This document shows positions 1-7,441 of a stretch of 9,682 bases of DNA, piece after piece. Origin of the DNA: Desulfobacterales bacterium (GTDB lineage: Bacteria > Desulfobacterota > Dissulfuribacteria > Dissulfuribacterales > JAMONC01); assembly GCA_027066725.1 (NCBI GenBank), contig JAMONC010000217.1, positions 1-9,682 on the forward strand, written 5' to 3'. The notes under the pieces are model-generated. The model saw nothing but the letters and a program-made list of their open reading frames with translations. It ran no database searches and had not been told where the DNA came from. The first letter of the stretch is position 1. Every line of letters starts with the position of its first letter. Made by a program: the position numbers and the translations under genes.

Positions 1-769
1 AACAAAAATCGTTTCTGTTGCCAATCAAAAAGGTGGGGTTGGTAAAACTACTACAGCTGTAAATCTGGCAGCAGGATTAGCACTTTTAAAACAAAAAGTC
101 TTAATTATTGACTGCGATTATCAAGCCAATGCTACAAGTGGCTTAGGAATTAATCCTAAAAAAGTAAAAAAGCATTTAGCTAATATAATAATTGATAATA
201 TCCCTATAGATGAAGTTATATTGGAAACTAATCTTTCTGGTTTATACATAATTCCTTCCTCTGTTGATCTTGTTGGTGCAGAAAAGGAATTATATGAAAA
301 GGACTCTAAAGAAGCTTGTCTTAAAAATGCCCTTATAAAAATTTCTGAGTATGATTTTATTATTATAGATTGCCCTCCATCTTTAGGACTGCTTACACTT
401 AATGCACTTGTTGCATCAAACTCTGTCATCATACCTATGCAATGCGAATATTATGCACTGGAAGGGCTAAGCCAATTAATCCAAACAATCCGCTTTGCTA
501 AACATAACTTTAACCCAAAACTACACATAGAAGGCCTACTTCTAACAATGTATGACCACAGGATTAGATTGGCTTATCAAGTAGCTAGAGAAGTAAGGAC
601 TCACTTTAGAGAACTCGTATATAGAACAACTATTCCTAGAAATGTTCGTCTAGGTGAAAGCCCTAGCTATGGTAAACCTATCTTCTTATATGATCCTAAA
701 TCTAAAGGAGCGGAAAGCTATTTGGCACTTGCTAGAGAATTTTTGACTAGACAGAGGAGAAAAATATGA
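1..769 (+). CDS. parA: ParA/Soj chromosome-partitioning ATPase (5' end just outside window)
   Basis: ParA-family ATPase that binds DNA non-specifically as an ATP dimer and, with ParB, moves the replication origin region. The reading frame is open from base 2 and 255 residues are visible, close to the family's usual 250-260, so only one to a few codons are missing upstream. Seen in visible-residue numbering: deviant Walker A KGGVGKTT at 10-17 (signature Lys10, P-loop Lys15), A' motif around DCDYQANAT at 37-45, and Walker B IIIDCPP with Asp123. The C-terminal stretch NVRLGESPSYGKP and YDPKSKGAESY is typical of chromosomal Soj. A TTG at 221 could be mistaken for a start, but that would delete Walker A, so it is rejected. 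The A' motif has Tyr where most relatives have Pro (DPQ). The stop overlaps the parB start as ATGA, indicating translational coupling. The family assignment is secure; chromosomal rather than plasmid origin is inferred from protein type and neighbours. Confidence 0.97.
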   Translation, partial: TKIVSVANQKGGVGKTTTAVNLAAGLALLKQKVLIIDCDYQANATSGLGINPKKVKKHLANIIIDNIPIDEVILETNLSGLYIIPSSVDLVGAEKELYEKDSKEACLKNALIKISEYDFIIIDCPPSLGLLTLNALVASNSVIIPMQCEYYALEGLSQLIQTIRFAKHNFNPKLHIEGLLLTMYDHRIRLAYQVAREVRTHFRELVYRTTIPRNVRLGESPSYGKPIFLYDPKSKGAESYLALAREFLTRQRRKI

Positions 770-1629
770 CAAAGGCAAAATCTGGATTAGGAAGAGGACT
801 AAGCTCTTTAATTCCTATGGAAGATATATATGATGCAGGAAGTCCTGGTTTTTTTATGTGCCCTATTGAAAAAATATATAGCAATCCAGATCAGCCCAGA
901 AAAACTACAAATGAAGAATCTCTAAATGATCTAGCAGCTTCTATTAAAGAAAAAGGGGTCTTACAACCACTAGTAGTTAGAGAAATAGATGATGGTTATG
1001 AAATAATTGCAGGAGAAAGAAGGTGGCGTGCTGCTCAGCTTGCAGGCATCTCTTCTGTACCAGTAGTTATAAAAGATGTGAGTCCACAAGAAGTACTAGA
1101 AATAGCTTTAGTTGAAAATATACAAAGACTAGACCTAAATCCCATAGAAGAAGCTCTAGCATATAAAAGATTAATAGAAGAATATGGGTTAACACAATCA
1201 GAAGTTGCTAAAAAAGTAGGCAGAGATAGAAGTACTATAACAAACTCTTTACGTTTACTGAAACTCCCATCTAATATACAACAAGACATAGTAGATGGTA
1301 AACTTTCTCCAGGACATGCTAGAGCCCTATTAATGCTTAAAGATCCATCATTAATGAAACTTTTATGTGAAAAGATTAAACAACAAGGGCTTTCTGTAAG
1401 ACAAGCAGAAACTTTAGCCAGAAAAATGGTGCTAGCTAAAAAACCTAAAAAACAATATATAGATCCTGACATAGAAGCTATAGCAACAGAGCTTTCACAA
1501 CTTCTTGAAGCAAAGGTCAAAATTTATATAGGACAAAAATCCTCTAAGCTGGAAATAAAAGCAAAAGATCAAAAACATCTTGAACAAATCATAGAATACA
1601 TAAAAAATATTTCGAAGGAGCAAGGATAA
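766..1629 (+). CDS. parB: ParB chromosome-partitioning protein (CTPase DNA clamp)
   Basis: ParB/Spo0J-family protein of 287 residues that loads at parS sites, hydrolyses CTP, spreads along DNA and stimulates the ParA ATPase. Seen: N-terminal ParA-interaction motif GLGRGLSSLI at 7-16; ParB nuclease-like/CTP-binding domain at about 32-125 with GERRWRA at 83-89 and ENIQR at 117-121; helix-turn-helix at about 142-166 (LTQSEVAKKVGRDRSTITN); SPGHARALL at 181-189; and a lysine-rich linker before a C-terminal dimerisation region at about 232-283. All expected parts are present and the length is normal. The start is supported by AGAGGAG at 753-759, six bases ahead of the ATG, and by the 4-base overlap with parA. 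No palindrome resembling the usual parS core (TTCACGTGAA type) was seen in the window, so its target must lie elsewhere or diverge. Confidence 0.97.
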   Translation: MTKAKSGLGRGLSSLIPMEDIYDAGSPGFFMCPIEKIYSNPDQPRKTTNEESLNDLAASIKEKGVLQPLVVREIDDGYEIIAGERRWRAAQLAGISSVPVVIKDVSPQEVLEIALVENIQRLDLNPIEEALAYKRLIEEYGLTQSEVAKKVGRDRSTITNSLRLLKLPSNIQQDIVDGKLSPGHARALLMLKDPSLMKLLCEKIKQQGLSVRQAETLARKMVLAKKPKKQYIDPDIEAIATELSQLLEAKVKIYIGQKSSKLEIKAKDQKHLEQIIEYIKNISKEQG

Positions 1630-1638
1630 AAAATAATA

Positions 1639-3384
1639 ATGATAAAAAGAATACCTATTATAAAGGATTGCCTTAAAATATCATCACAGGGACTTGATAA
1701 GATATTAACACCAGAAGAAACCCTTAAACGTTTTCAAAAAAGATTAGAAAATTCTGGATTAAAAATCCTAAAAGAGATAAAAAGAATTGATAATGGACGC
1801 TTAGGTATACCTGTATATTTTAGTATATGTGATAAAGATGCCCTTGAACTCATTGGTACCAAAAAACAAATGGGAAAAGGTGCCACAGAAGCTCAAGCAA
1901 AAGCAAGCGCTTGTATGGAGCTTGCTGAACGATTTAGTATATTTAGCTTCAAAAACAATGATAAATATTTTTTAACAGCAAGGTTTTCTGAAATAAAAGC
2001 TAGTGGTTATCCTCATATCTCTATAAAATCTATTTTAAGATCTGTAAATGATGAATCTACTTCTATTGAAGCAGCAGAAAAAATATTAAATCTTATTCCA
2101 TTAAAATGGTGCTGGGCAAAAGATCTCATTTCTCAAAAAGAAATTTTATTACCATTTGATTGGTTCTTCTTAATAAATCAATATAATGGATCTTCTGCTG
2201 GAAATAGTATAGAAGAAGCTAGTGTACAAGCTCTCTGTGAAGTAATAGAACGAGATGTTTGTTATAAGATTTCAACTAAACATTTAGAAACTCCAACAAT
2301 TGACCTTAAATCAATAAAAAATCCTATAGCAAAAGAACTAATAGAAAAATTTTTGACAAATAATATCCATCTGGTATTAAAAGACTTTAGCTTAAACACA
2401 GGAGTTCCTACTGTCTGTGCTCTTGCATGGGATCCTTTAACATTTCCCATAAAAAGTGAAATTGTCTATACTGCTGGTACTACTACGGATCCAGAAAAAT
2501 CAGTTATAAGAGCTCTTACAGAAGTAGCACAGCTTGCTGGTGACTTTAATTCTGCTTCAAGTTATGAACCAAGTGGACTTCCTAAACCTCAAAGCTTGGA
2601 AGAGGTATCTTATGTATTAAAAGATCAATATGTGATTGATATATCACAACTACCTAATATAAGTTCTAATAATCTTGCAACAGAAATAAATAGCATCGTA
2701 ACTTCTTTAAAACATAGATGTAACTATGATATCTTTTTAATAGATATTACAAATCCTACATTAAATATCCCTTCAGTCTATGCTATAGTATCTGGAGCAG
2801 AATTTAGAGAACGATCGAGCACAAAAAATATAGCTCTATTTGCAGCTAAGCTTTTATCAGAAAAAGGAGATATTGAATCTATAATTAGATTATCTGATAT
2901 TGTCCAAGATGCATATTTCATTTATTTCTTTTTAGCAAAAAATAGTTATGAACAAGGCCAACTAAAAGAAGCTATCCATTACTTTAAAAAGGCTTTAGAT
3001 CTTTGTAACTCTTCTGAAGACTTACCTTATATATTATCTTATATGGGCTTATGTCTTAAAAATATGAAAGACTATGAGAACGCAATTAAAGTCTTAAAAG
3101 ATGCTCTTAAATATGATCCTAATAGACCAGATGTATATAATATTATTGGCACATGTTTATTTTATCAAAAAAGATATAAAGAAGCTATTGAAATGTTTTT
3201 AAAGGCAGTAGACTTAAACCCATCCTCTGCTGTAGATTGGGCAAATATTGGAATAAATTACTTAGAATTAGGAGAAATAGAGCCCGCAATAGAATTTCTA
3301 AAATTGGCTTTAACTATTGATCCTAATCTTGATTTTGCTAAAAAGAGACTTAATATTGCTTTAGAAAAGCAAAAAACCTGTTAG
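1639..3384 (+). CDS. YcaO-domain ATP-dependent protein with C-terminal TPR repeats
   Basis: A 581-residue fusion. Residues about 50-400 are a YcaO domain, the family that uses ATP to activate amide backbones for azoline, thioamide or related modification. The whole ATP-binding signature is intact: S90/E94/E97/R98 (Sx3ExxER), S186/E193/Q197/E201/E204/R205 (Sx6Ex3Qx3ExxER) and R291/E295 (RxxxE), so it should be an active ATP user. Residues about 424-563 hold roughly four TPR units (near 424, 463, 497 and 531), with typical G-Y and A-P spacing, likely for binding protein partners. It lacks the proline-rich C-terminus of azoline-forming YcaOs, and no TfuA, precursor peptide or dehydrogenase gene is in view. 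Its length is close to that of E. coli YcaO, which is linked to RimO-dependent methylthiolation of ribosomal protein S12; a ribosomal target here is only an inference. It starts 9 bases after parB in the same frame; AAGGA at 1622-1626 is a somewhat distant ribosome site. The substrate is unknown. Confidence 0.9.
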   Translation: MIKRIPIIKDCLKISSQGLDKILTPEETLKRFQKRLENSGLKILKEIKRIDNGRLGIPVYFSICDKDALELIGTKKQMGKGATEAQAKASACMELAERFSIFSFKNNDKYFLTARFSEIKASGYPHISIKSILRSVNDESTSIEAAEKILNLIPLKWCWAKDLISQKEILLPFDWFFLINQYNGSSAGNSIEEASVQALCEVIERDVCYKISTKHLETPTIDLKSIKNPIAKELIEKFLTNNIHLVLKDFSLNTGVPTVCALAWDPLTFPIKSEIVYTAGTTTDPEKSVIRALTEVAQLAGDFNSASSYEPSGLPKPQSLEEVSYVLKDQYVIDISQLPNISSNNLATEINSIVTSLKHRCNYDIFLIDITNPTLNIPSVYAIVSGAEFRERSSTKNIALFAAKLLSEKGDIESIIRLSDIVQDAYFIYFFLAKNSYEQGQLKEAIHYFKKALDLCNSSEDLPYILSYMGLCLKNMKDYENAIKVLKDALKYDPNRPDVYNIIGTCLFYQKRYKEAIEMFLKAVDLNPSSAVDWANIGINYLELGEIEPAIEFLKLALTIDPNLDFAKKRLNIALEKQKTC

Positions 3385-3407
3385 TAACTTAACATTATAC
3401 TTAATCT

Positions 3408-5084
3408 ATGGCTAATAATAGAATATTTGGTGATATAAAAAAACTAGCCCCTAGAGAGAAAAAAGCTCTGGAACGTCTTTTAAGACGTCGCATTCCTCCA
3501 ACTAAAATCCTTACTCCAGAAGTTGCAAGGGCTCTAACAGATATTGCAATTTCCCTAAAAAGGCAAATTGGTCTATTAGTTGATAGACAAGGACAAATCC
3601 ATTATGTAATCGTAGGGGATCATAATAGAATATTTATACCTGACTTATCTTATATTAGACGTTCTGAAGGAAGATTAAAAGGGATAAGATGTATACATGT
3701 ACACTTAAATACTAAGCATCCAATAGATTCTGAAGACTTAATGGACATGGCACTGTTACGCCTTGATGCTATGATTGTAATTGAAAATAATAAAGGCTTC
3801 CCTGGAAAAGTACATATAGCTCATTTACTACCACCTAATCCAAAAGAAGAAAAATGGAATATACTTACTTATGAACACCCCACCAAAATAGATATAAAAT
3901 TTGATGAGTTTATACTAGAACTAGAATCAGAAATTCACAAACTTATTACAGCAAGACCTGCTTTAGAGATTGAAGAACGAGCTATTCTTATTCATGTAAG
4001 TAACTTACCTAAAGAAGAAGCAGAAAGAAGCTTACAGGAACTTAAAGAACTTGCCCGATCTGCACAAGTACAAGTATTAAAAAGTATTAGACAAAGAATA
4101 AAAAAATACAATCCTGCCTACTTATTGGGAACAGGTAAGCTAAAAGAGATATTAATGGAAAGCCTATACTTAGGGGCTACCATGATTATATTTGATCAGG
4201 AACTAACTCCAGTACAAGTTAATAATATTGCAAAATTAGTAGATCTTAAGGTTATTGATAGAACCCAATTAATTTTGGATATCTTTGCAAGACGTGCTCA
4301 AAGTAAAGAAGGAAAAATTCAAGTAGAATTAGCTCAATTAAAATATCTATTACCTAGGCTTGTTGGACGAGGTATTGCAATGTCTCGTCTTACAGGAGGA
4401 ATAGGAGGAAGAGGTCCAGGTGAACAAAAATTAGAAATTCACAGAAGACGAGTAAAACAGAGAATTTCTTCATTAGAAAAAGAACTTAAAAATCTAACAA
4501 AAGGAAGACGACAAAGAAGGAAAAAAAGAATAAGAAGTCAAATACCTGTTGTTTCTATTATAGGGTATACTAACGCTGGAAAATCTACTTTATTAAATAA
4601 ACTTACAGGAAGTCAAGTACTAGTAGAAAATAAGCTATTTGCAACCCTAGACCCAACTAATAGACGCCTTATTCTTCCTTCTGGTAGAGAAATTTTATTA
4701 TCTGATACAGTTGGTTTTATAAAAAATATGCCAAAGGACTTAAGGGTTGCATTTAAAGCAACCTTAGAAGAATTGGAGGATGCAACTATATTTTTACATG
4801 TAGTTGACATCACAAGTCCGCAGCGCATGGAAGAGATAGAAACTGTTAAAAAGATTTTAGAAGATATGAATCTCTACCATGTGCCACGGATTTTAATATG
4901 GAATAAAATAGATCTTATAGATGAAAAATTTAGTCCTTCTTGGTTAAAAGAAGGGATCTGTTGCTCTGCGCTTACTGGTAAAGGTTTAAATGAACTAAAA
5001 AACACCATTGATAAATTATTGCCAACATTTAATACATTATCTAATGAATTTCTTTCACAACCCGTCCTACACACGTATATTTAA
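3408..5084 (+). CDS. hflX: GTPase HflX, long form with N-terminal extension
   Basis: HflX GTPase of 558 residues; the family binds the large ribosomal subunit and splits or rescues stalled ribosomes. The HflX core begins near residue 190 (IHVSNLPKEEAERSLQELK), followed by the Gly-rich segment TGGIGGRGPGEQ at 329-340, a basic coiled linker at about 345-377, and the G domain: G1 GYTNAGKST at 386-394, switch I around T413, G3 DTVGF at 433-437, G4 NKID at 499-502 and G5 SAL at 520-522. E. coli HflX has about 426 residues; the first ~185 residues here are an extra domain with HVH at 97-99 and SEDLMD at 108-113. ATG 3408 is the first possible start, as an in-frame TAA ends four bases before it. No Shine-Dalgarno sequence is visible in the 23 bases after the YcaO gene. 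The 3' end overlaps the convergent dehydrogenase gene by 44 bases. Confidence 0.95.
   Translation: MANNRIFGDIKKLAPREKKALERLLRRRIPPTKILTPEVARALTDIAISLKRQIGLLVDRQGQIHYVIVGDHNRIFIPDLSYIRRSEGRLKGIRCIHVHLNTKHPIDSEDLMDMALLRLDAMIVIENNKGFPGKVHIAHLLPPNPKEEKWNILTYEHPTKIDIKFDEFILELESEIHKLITARPALEIEERAILIHVSNLPKEEAERSLQELKELARSAQVQVLKSIRQRIKKYNPAYLLGTGKLKEILMESLYLGATMIIFDQELTPVQVNNIAKLVDLKVIDRTQLILDIFARRAQSKEGKIQVELAQLKYLLPRLVGRGIAMSRLTGGIGGRGPGEQKLEIHRRRVKQRISSLEKELKNLTKGRRQRRKKRIRSQIPVVSIIGYTNAGKSTLLNKLTGSQVLVENKLFATLDPTNRRLILPSGREILLSDTVGFIKNMPKDLRVAFKATLEELEDATIFLHVVDITSPQRMEEIETVKKILEDMNLYHVPRILIWNKIDLIDEKFSPSWLKEGICCSALTGKGLNELKNTIDKLLPTFNTLSNEFLSQPVLHTYI
5041..5084. other. Tail-to-tail coding overlap of hflX and the UDP-glucose dehydrogenase gene
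   Basis: The last 14 codons of hflX (plus strand, TAA at 5082-5084) and the last 14-15 codons of the dehydrogenase gene (minus strand, stop at 5041-5043) use the same bases. Both proteins keep family-like sequence up to the overlap, and the dehydrogenase ends with the usual GR plus six extra residues. No hairpin followed by a T-run was seen here for either strand, so transcripts of the two operons probably run into each other. Confidence 0.9.
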
Positions 5085-6366
5085 AACCTAAATTTTTTAC
5101 TTTTATTGGATCATAAACATTTCTTAGGTCCGCAAGAATTGGTGTATTTACAACTTCTTTTATCCTTTTTAAATCAAGATTTCTAAATTCATTCCACTCA
5201 GTAACTATAACTACTATATCAGACCCTTCTGCAGTAGAATATGCATCTTCACAATATTGAATTTGTGTCTCAGGAAATAATTTTTTAAACTCATCCATTG
5301 CCACAGGATCATAAGCTTTTATTTTAGCACCCTTATCTAACAAACTTTTAACAATAGTAATAGAAGGAGCTTCTCTTATGTCACTGGTATTGGGCTTAAA
5401 TGATAAGCCTAATAAAGCAATAGTTTTATCTTTTACATTCCCATCTAATAAATCAATAATTTTTTCCACCATTCTCTCTTTTTGAGAATTATTTACCTCT
5501 ATAACAGTCTCAACAATCCTAATAGGACTATTATAGTCTCTTCCTAATTGAGCAAGAGCTAATGTATCTTTTGGGAAACAAGAACCACCAAAGCCAGGAC
5601 CAGGATGTAAAAATTTAGGACCAATTCTCCTATCTAATCCCATGGCTTTAGCAACTTGATGTACGTCTGCACCCACTGCCTCACAAAGATTAGCAATTTC
5701 ATTAATAAAAGATATCTTAGTTGCCAAAAAGGCATTGGATGCATATTTAATCATCTCAGCAGTTTCTAATCCTGTAATTACAAAAGGAGTTTCTATAAGA
5801 TATAAAGGCCTATATATATCTTTTACAATAGCAAGAGCCCTTTGAGAATCAGATCCCAGCACAACCCTATTAGGACGCATAAAATCTTCTACAGCAGAAC
5901 CCTCACGTAAAAACTCAGGATTTGAAACAATATCTATCTCAACAGGATTTTTCTTTTCCTTATCTATAATACTCTTTATCCATCTATTAGTTCCTACAGG
6001 TACTGTACTTTTGGTAACTATCACTTTATAATCATTTACTATTCTGGCCAAATCATGAGCTAATTCCTCTACAGCGGAAAGATCAGCCCTACCTCTTTCA
6101 TCTGCAGGAGTTCCTACTGCAATAAATATTGCCAATGACTGTTCCACCGCAGACTTTAGATCTGTTGAAAAAGATAGTCTTTTATTAGCGACATTTCTAT
6201 CAACTAATTCTTTAAGACCAGGCTCATAAAAAGGTATCTCTCCACTATTTAATATATCGATTTTTTCTTTAATCTTATCTACACAGATAACGTGCATTCC
6301 AAAATCTGCAAGTCCGGCTCCTGCAACTAATCCAACGTACCCCGTACCAACAACTGTTATATGCAT
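5041..6366 (-). CDS. ugd: UDP-glucose 6-dehydrogenase
   Basis: Cytoplasmic NAD-dependent enzyme that oxidises UDP-glucose twice to UDP-glucuronate, a precursor of acidic surface polysaccharides. It has 441 residues, the normal bacterial length. Seen: N-terminal Rossmann motif GTGYVG at 7-12 with acidic D30 ending the second strand; KSTVPVGT at 119-126; NPEFLREGSA at 149-158; K207 and N211 in the central helix; catalytic Cys263 in the GFGGSCFPKD segment at 258-267 with D267; and a C-terminal UDP-binding domain with GLSFKPNTSDIREAPS at 320-335. Close alternatives are UDP-ManNAc or GDP-mannose dehydrogenases, but the central motifs fit UDP-glucose dehydrogenase best. It is the last gene of the minus-strand operon, 33 bases after the epimerase gene that would use its product. 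AAAGGT at 6371-6376 is the likely ribosome site. Its 3' end overlaps hflX. Confidence 0.96.
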   Translation of the reverse strand: MHITVVGTGYVGLVAGAGLADFGMHVICVDKIKEKIDILNSGEIPFYEPGLKELVDRNVANKRLSFSTDLKSAVEQSLAIFIAVGTPADERGRADLSAVEELAHDLARIVNDYKVIVTKSTVPVGTNRWIKSIIDKEKKNPVEIDIVSNPEFLREGSAVEDFMRPNRVVLGSDSQRALAIVKDIYRPLYLIETPFVITGLETAEMIKYASNAFLATKISFINEIANLCEAVGADVHQVAKAMGLDRRIGPKFLHPGPGFGGSCFPKDTLALAQLGRDYNSPIRIVETVIEVNNSQKERMVEKIIDLLDGNVKDKTIALLGLSFKPNTSDIREAPSITIVKSLLDKGAKIKAYDPVAMDEFKKLFPETQIQYCEDAYSTAEGSDIVVIVTEWNEFRNLDLKRIKEVVNTPILADLRNVYDPIKVKNLGFKYTCVGRVVKEIH

Positions 6367-6399
6367 AGTTACCTTTTATTACCTCTCTTCTCTTTTTTC

Positions 6400-7416
6400 T
6401 TAAACTTTATAATACTTTTTATACCAATCTATAAAATTGGCTATACCAACCTCTAATGGAGTAGAAGGTTTAAAGCCAACGTCTTTTTCAAGATCAGAAA
6501 CATCAGCATAAGTAGCAATAACATCCCCTGGTTGCAAGGGTAAAAGATTCTTTTTAGCTTTTTTCCCTAAATTTTTTTCTATAACCTCAATGAAATAAGA
6601 AAGTTCTACAGGATTATTATTGCCTATATTATAAAGTTTATAAGGAGCAGAACTTGTAGAAGGATCAGGATTATTACTGTCCCAATTAGGATCTCCCTTA
6701 GGAACTTTTTGCATAATTCTAATAACACCTTCAATGATATCATCAATATAAGTAAAATCTCTCTTCATCTTACCGTAATTATAAACATCTATGGGTCTAT
6801 CTTCTAAGATAGCTTTTGTAAATTTAAACAAAGCCATATCTGGCCTTCCCCAAGGTCCATATACAGTAAAAAATCTCAAGCCTGTACAAGGCAATCCAAA
6901 TAAATGGCTATATGTATGAGCCATTAATTCATTTGCCTTTTTAGTCGCAGCATATAAAGAAATAGGATGATCAACATTATCATGTACAGAAAATGGCATA
7001 TTGGTGTTGCCACCATAAACAGAACTAGAAGAGGCAAAAACAAGATGTTTAACCTTAGTTTTTTTACAACCTTCTAAGATATTTAAAAATCCTACTATAT
7101 TAGAATCTATATATGCTCTTGGATTTTCAAGAGAATATCTAACCCCAGCTTGAGCTGCTAAATTTACTACTATATCAGGATTATTATCTAAAAATATATT
7201 TTTAATTTCTGTAGAATCTTCTAAGGAATTTTTAAAAAATTTGAAATTATCATAATCTTTTAAAATACTAAGTCTTGCCTCTTTCAACGAAGGATCATAA
7301 TAATTATTGATATTATCTATTCCTAAAACTATTTTTTTTTCATCTAATAGTCTCTTTGCAAGATGGAAACCAATAAAACCTGCTACTCCTGTAATAAGTA
7401 CCTTTTCTAAACCCAT
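6400..7416 (-). CDS. NAD-dependent epimerase, UDP-glucuronate 4-epimerase type
   Basis: Extended short-chain dehydrogenase/reductase of 338 residues. Seen: NAD-binding TGVAGFIGFH at 9-18; NLAAQAGVRYS at 85-95; the Ser-rich active-site strand ASSSSVYGG at 128-136; the catalytic pair Tyr155 and Lys159 (YAATK); and TVYGPWGRPDMALFKFTKAI starting at 184. The N-terminal NNYYD segment, the RPDMALF motif and the SAPYKLYNIGN segment match the CapI/LspL subfamily, which interconverts UDP-glucuronate and UDP-galacturonate. The next gene makes UDP-glucuronate, which fits this role. UDP-glucose or UDP-GlcNAc 4-epimerase activity is less likely and cannot be fully excluded from sequence alone. It starts 25 bases after glmS; AAAGGGG at 7428-7434, about 11 bases from the ATG, is a plausible but distant ribosome site. 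Confidence 0.88.
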   Translation of the reverse strand: MGLEKVLITGVAGFIGFHLAKRLLDEKKIVLGIDNINNYYDPSLKEARLSILKDYDNFKFFKNSLEDSTEIKNIFLDNNPDIVVNLAAQAGVRYSLENPRAYIDSNIVGFLNILEGCKKTKVKHLVFASSSSVYGGNTNMPFSVHDNVDHPISLYAATKKANELMAHTYSHLFGLPCTGLRFFTVYGPWGRPDMALFKFTKAILEDRPIDVYNYGKMKRDFTYIDDIIEGVIRIMQKVPKGDPNWDSNNPDPSTSSAPYKLYNIGNNNPVELSYFIEVIEKNLGKKAKKNLLPLQPGDVIATYADVSDLEKDVGFKPSTPLEVGIANFIDWYKKYYKV

Positions 7417-7441
7417 TGTCTAAGAAACCCCTTTTTATATT

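Noticed and set aside
121..432. 103-residue minus-strand open frame inside parA
   Set aside because: Antisense to conserved ParA motifs, Ser-rich low-information protein and no recognisable domain; a shadow of the real gene.
221..769. Start of ParA at TTG 221
   Set aside because: The frame continues upstream to the window edge with a complete Walker A motif, so 221 is an internal leucine codon.
1035..1520. 161-residue minus-strand open frame inside parB
   Set aside because: Long for a shadow, but it lies wholly opposite conserved ParB coding sequence, is Ser/Cys-rich as expected for reverse-complement translation, and matches no family I know.
1..1700. parS site near parAB
   Set aside because: Looked for the TGTTTCACGTGAAACA-type palindrome; no CACGTG core with matching flanks was seen in this region or the rest of the window.
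5085..5130. Possible terminator in the T-rich stretch after hflX
   Set aside because: There is an AATTTTTTAC run but no stem of useful length before it, and it is coding sequence of the dehydrogenase.
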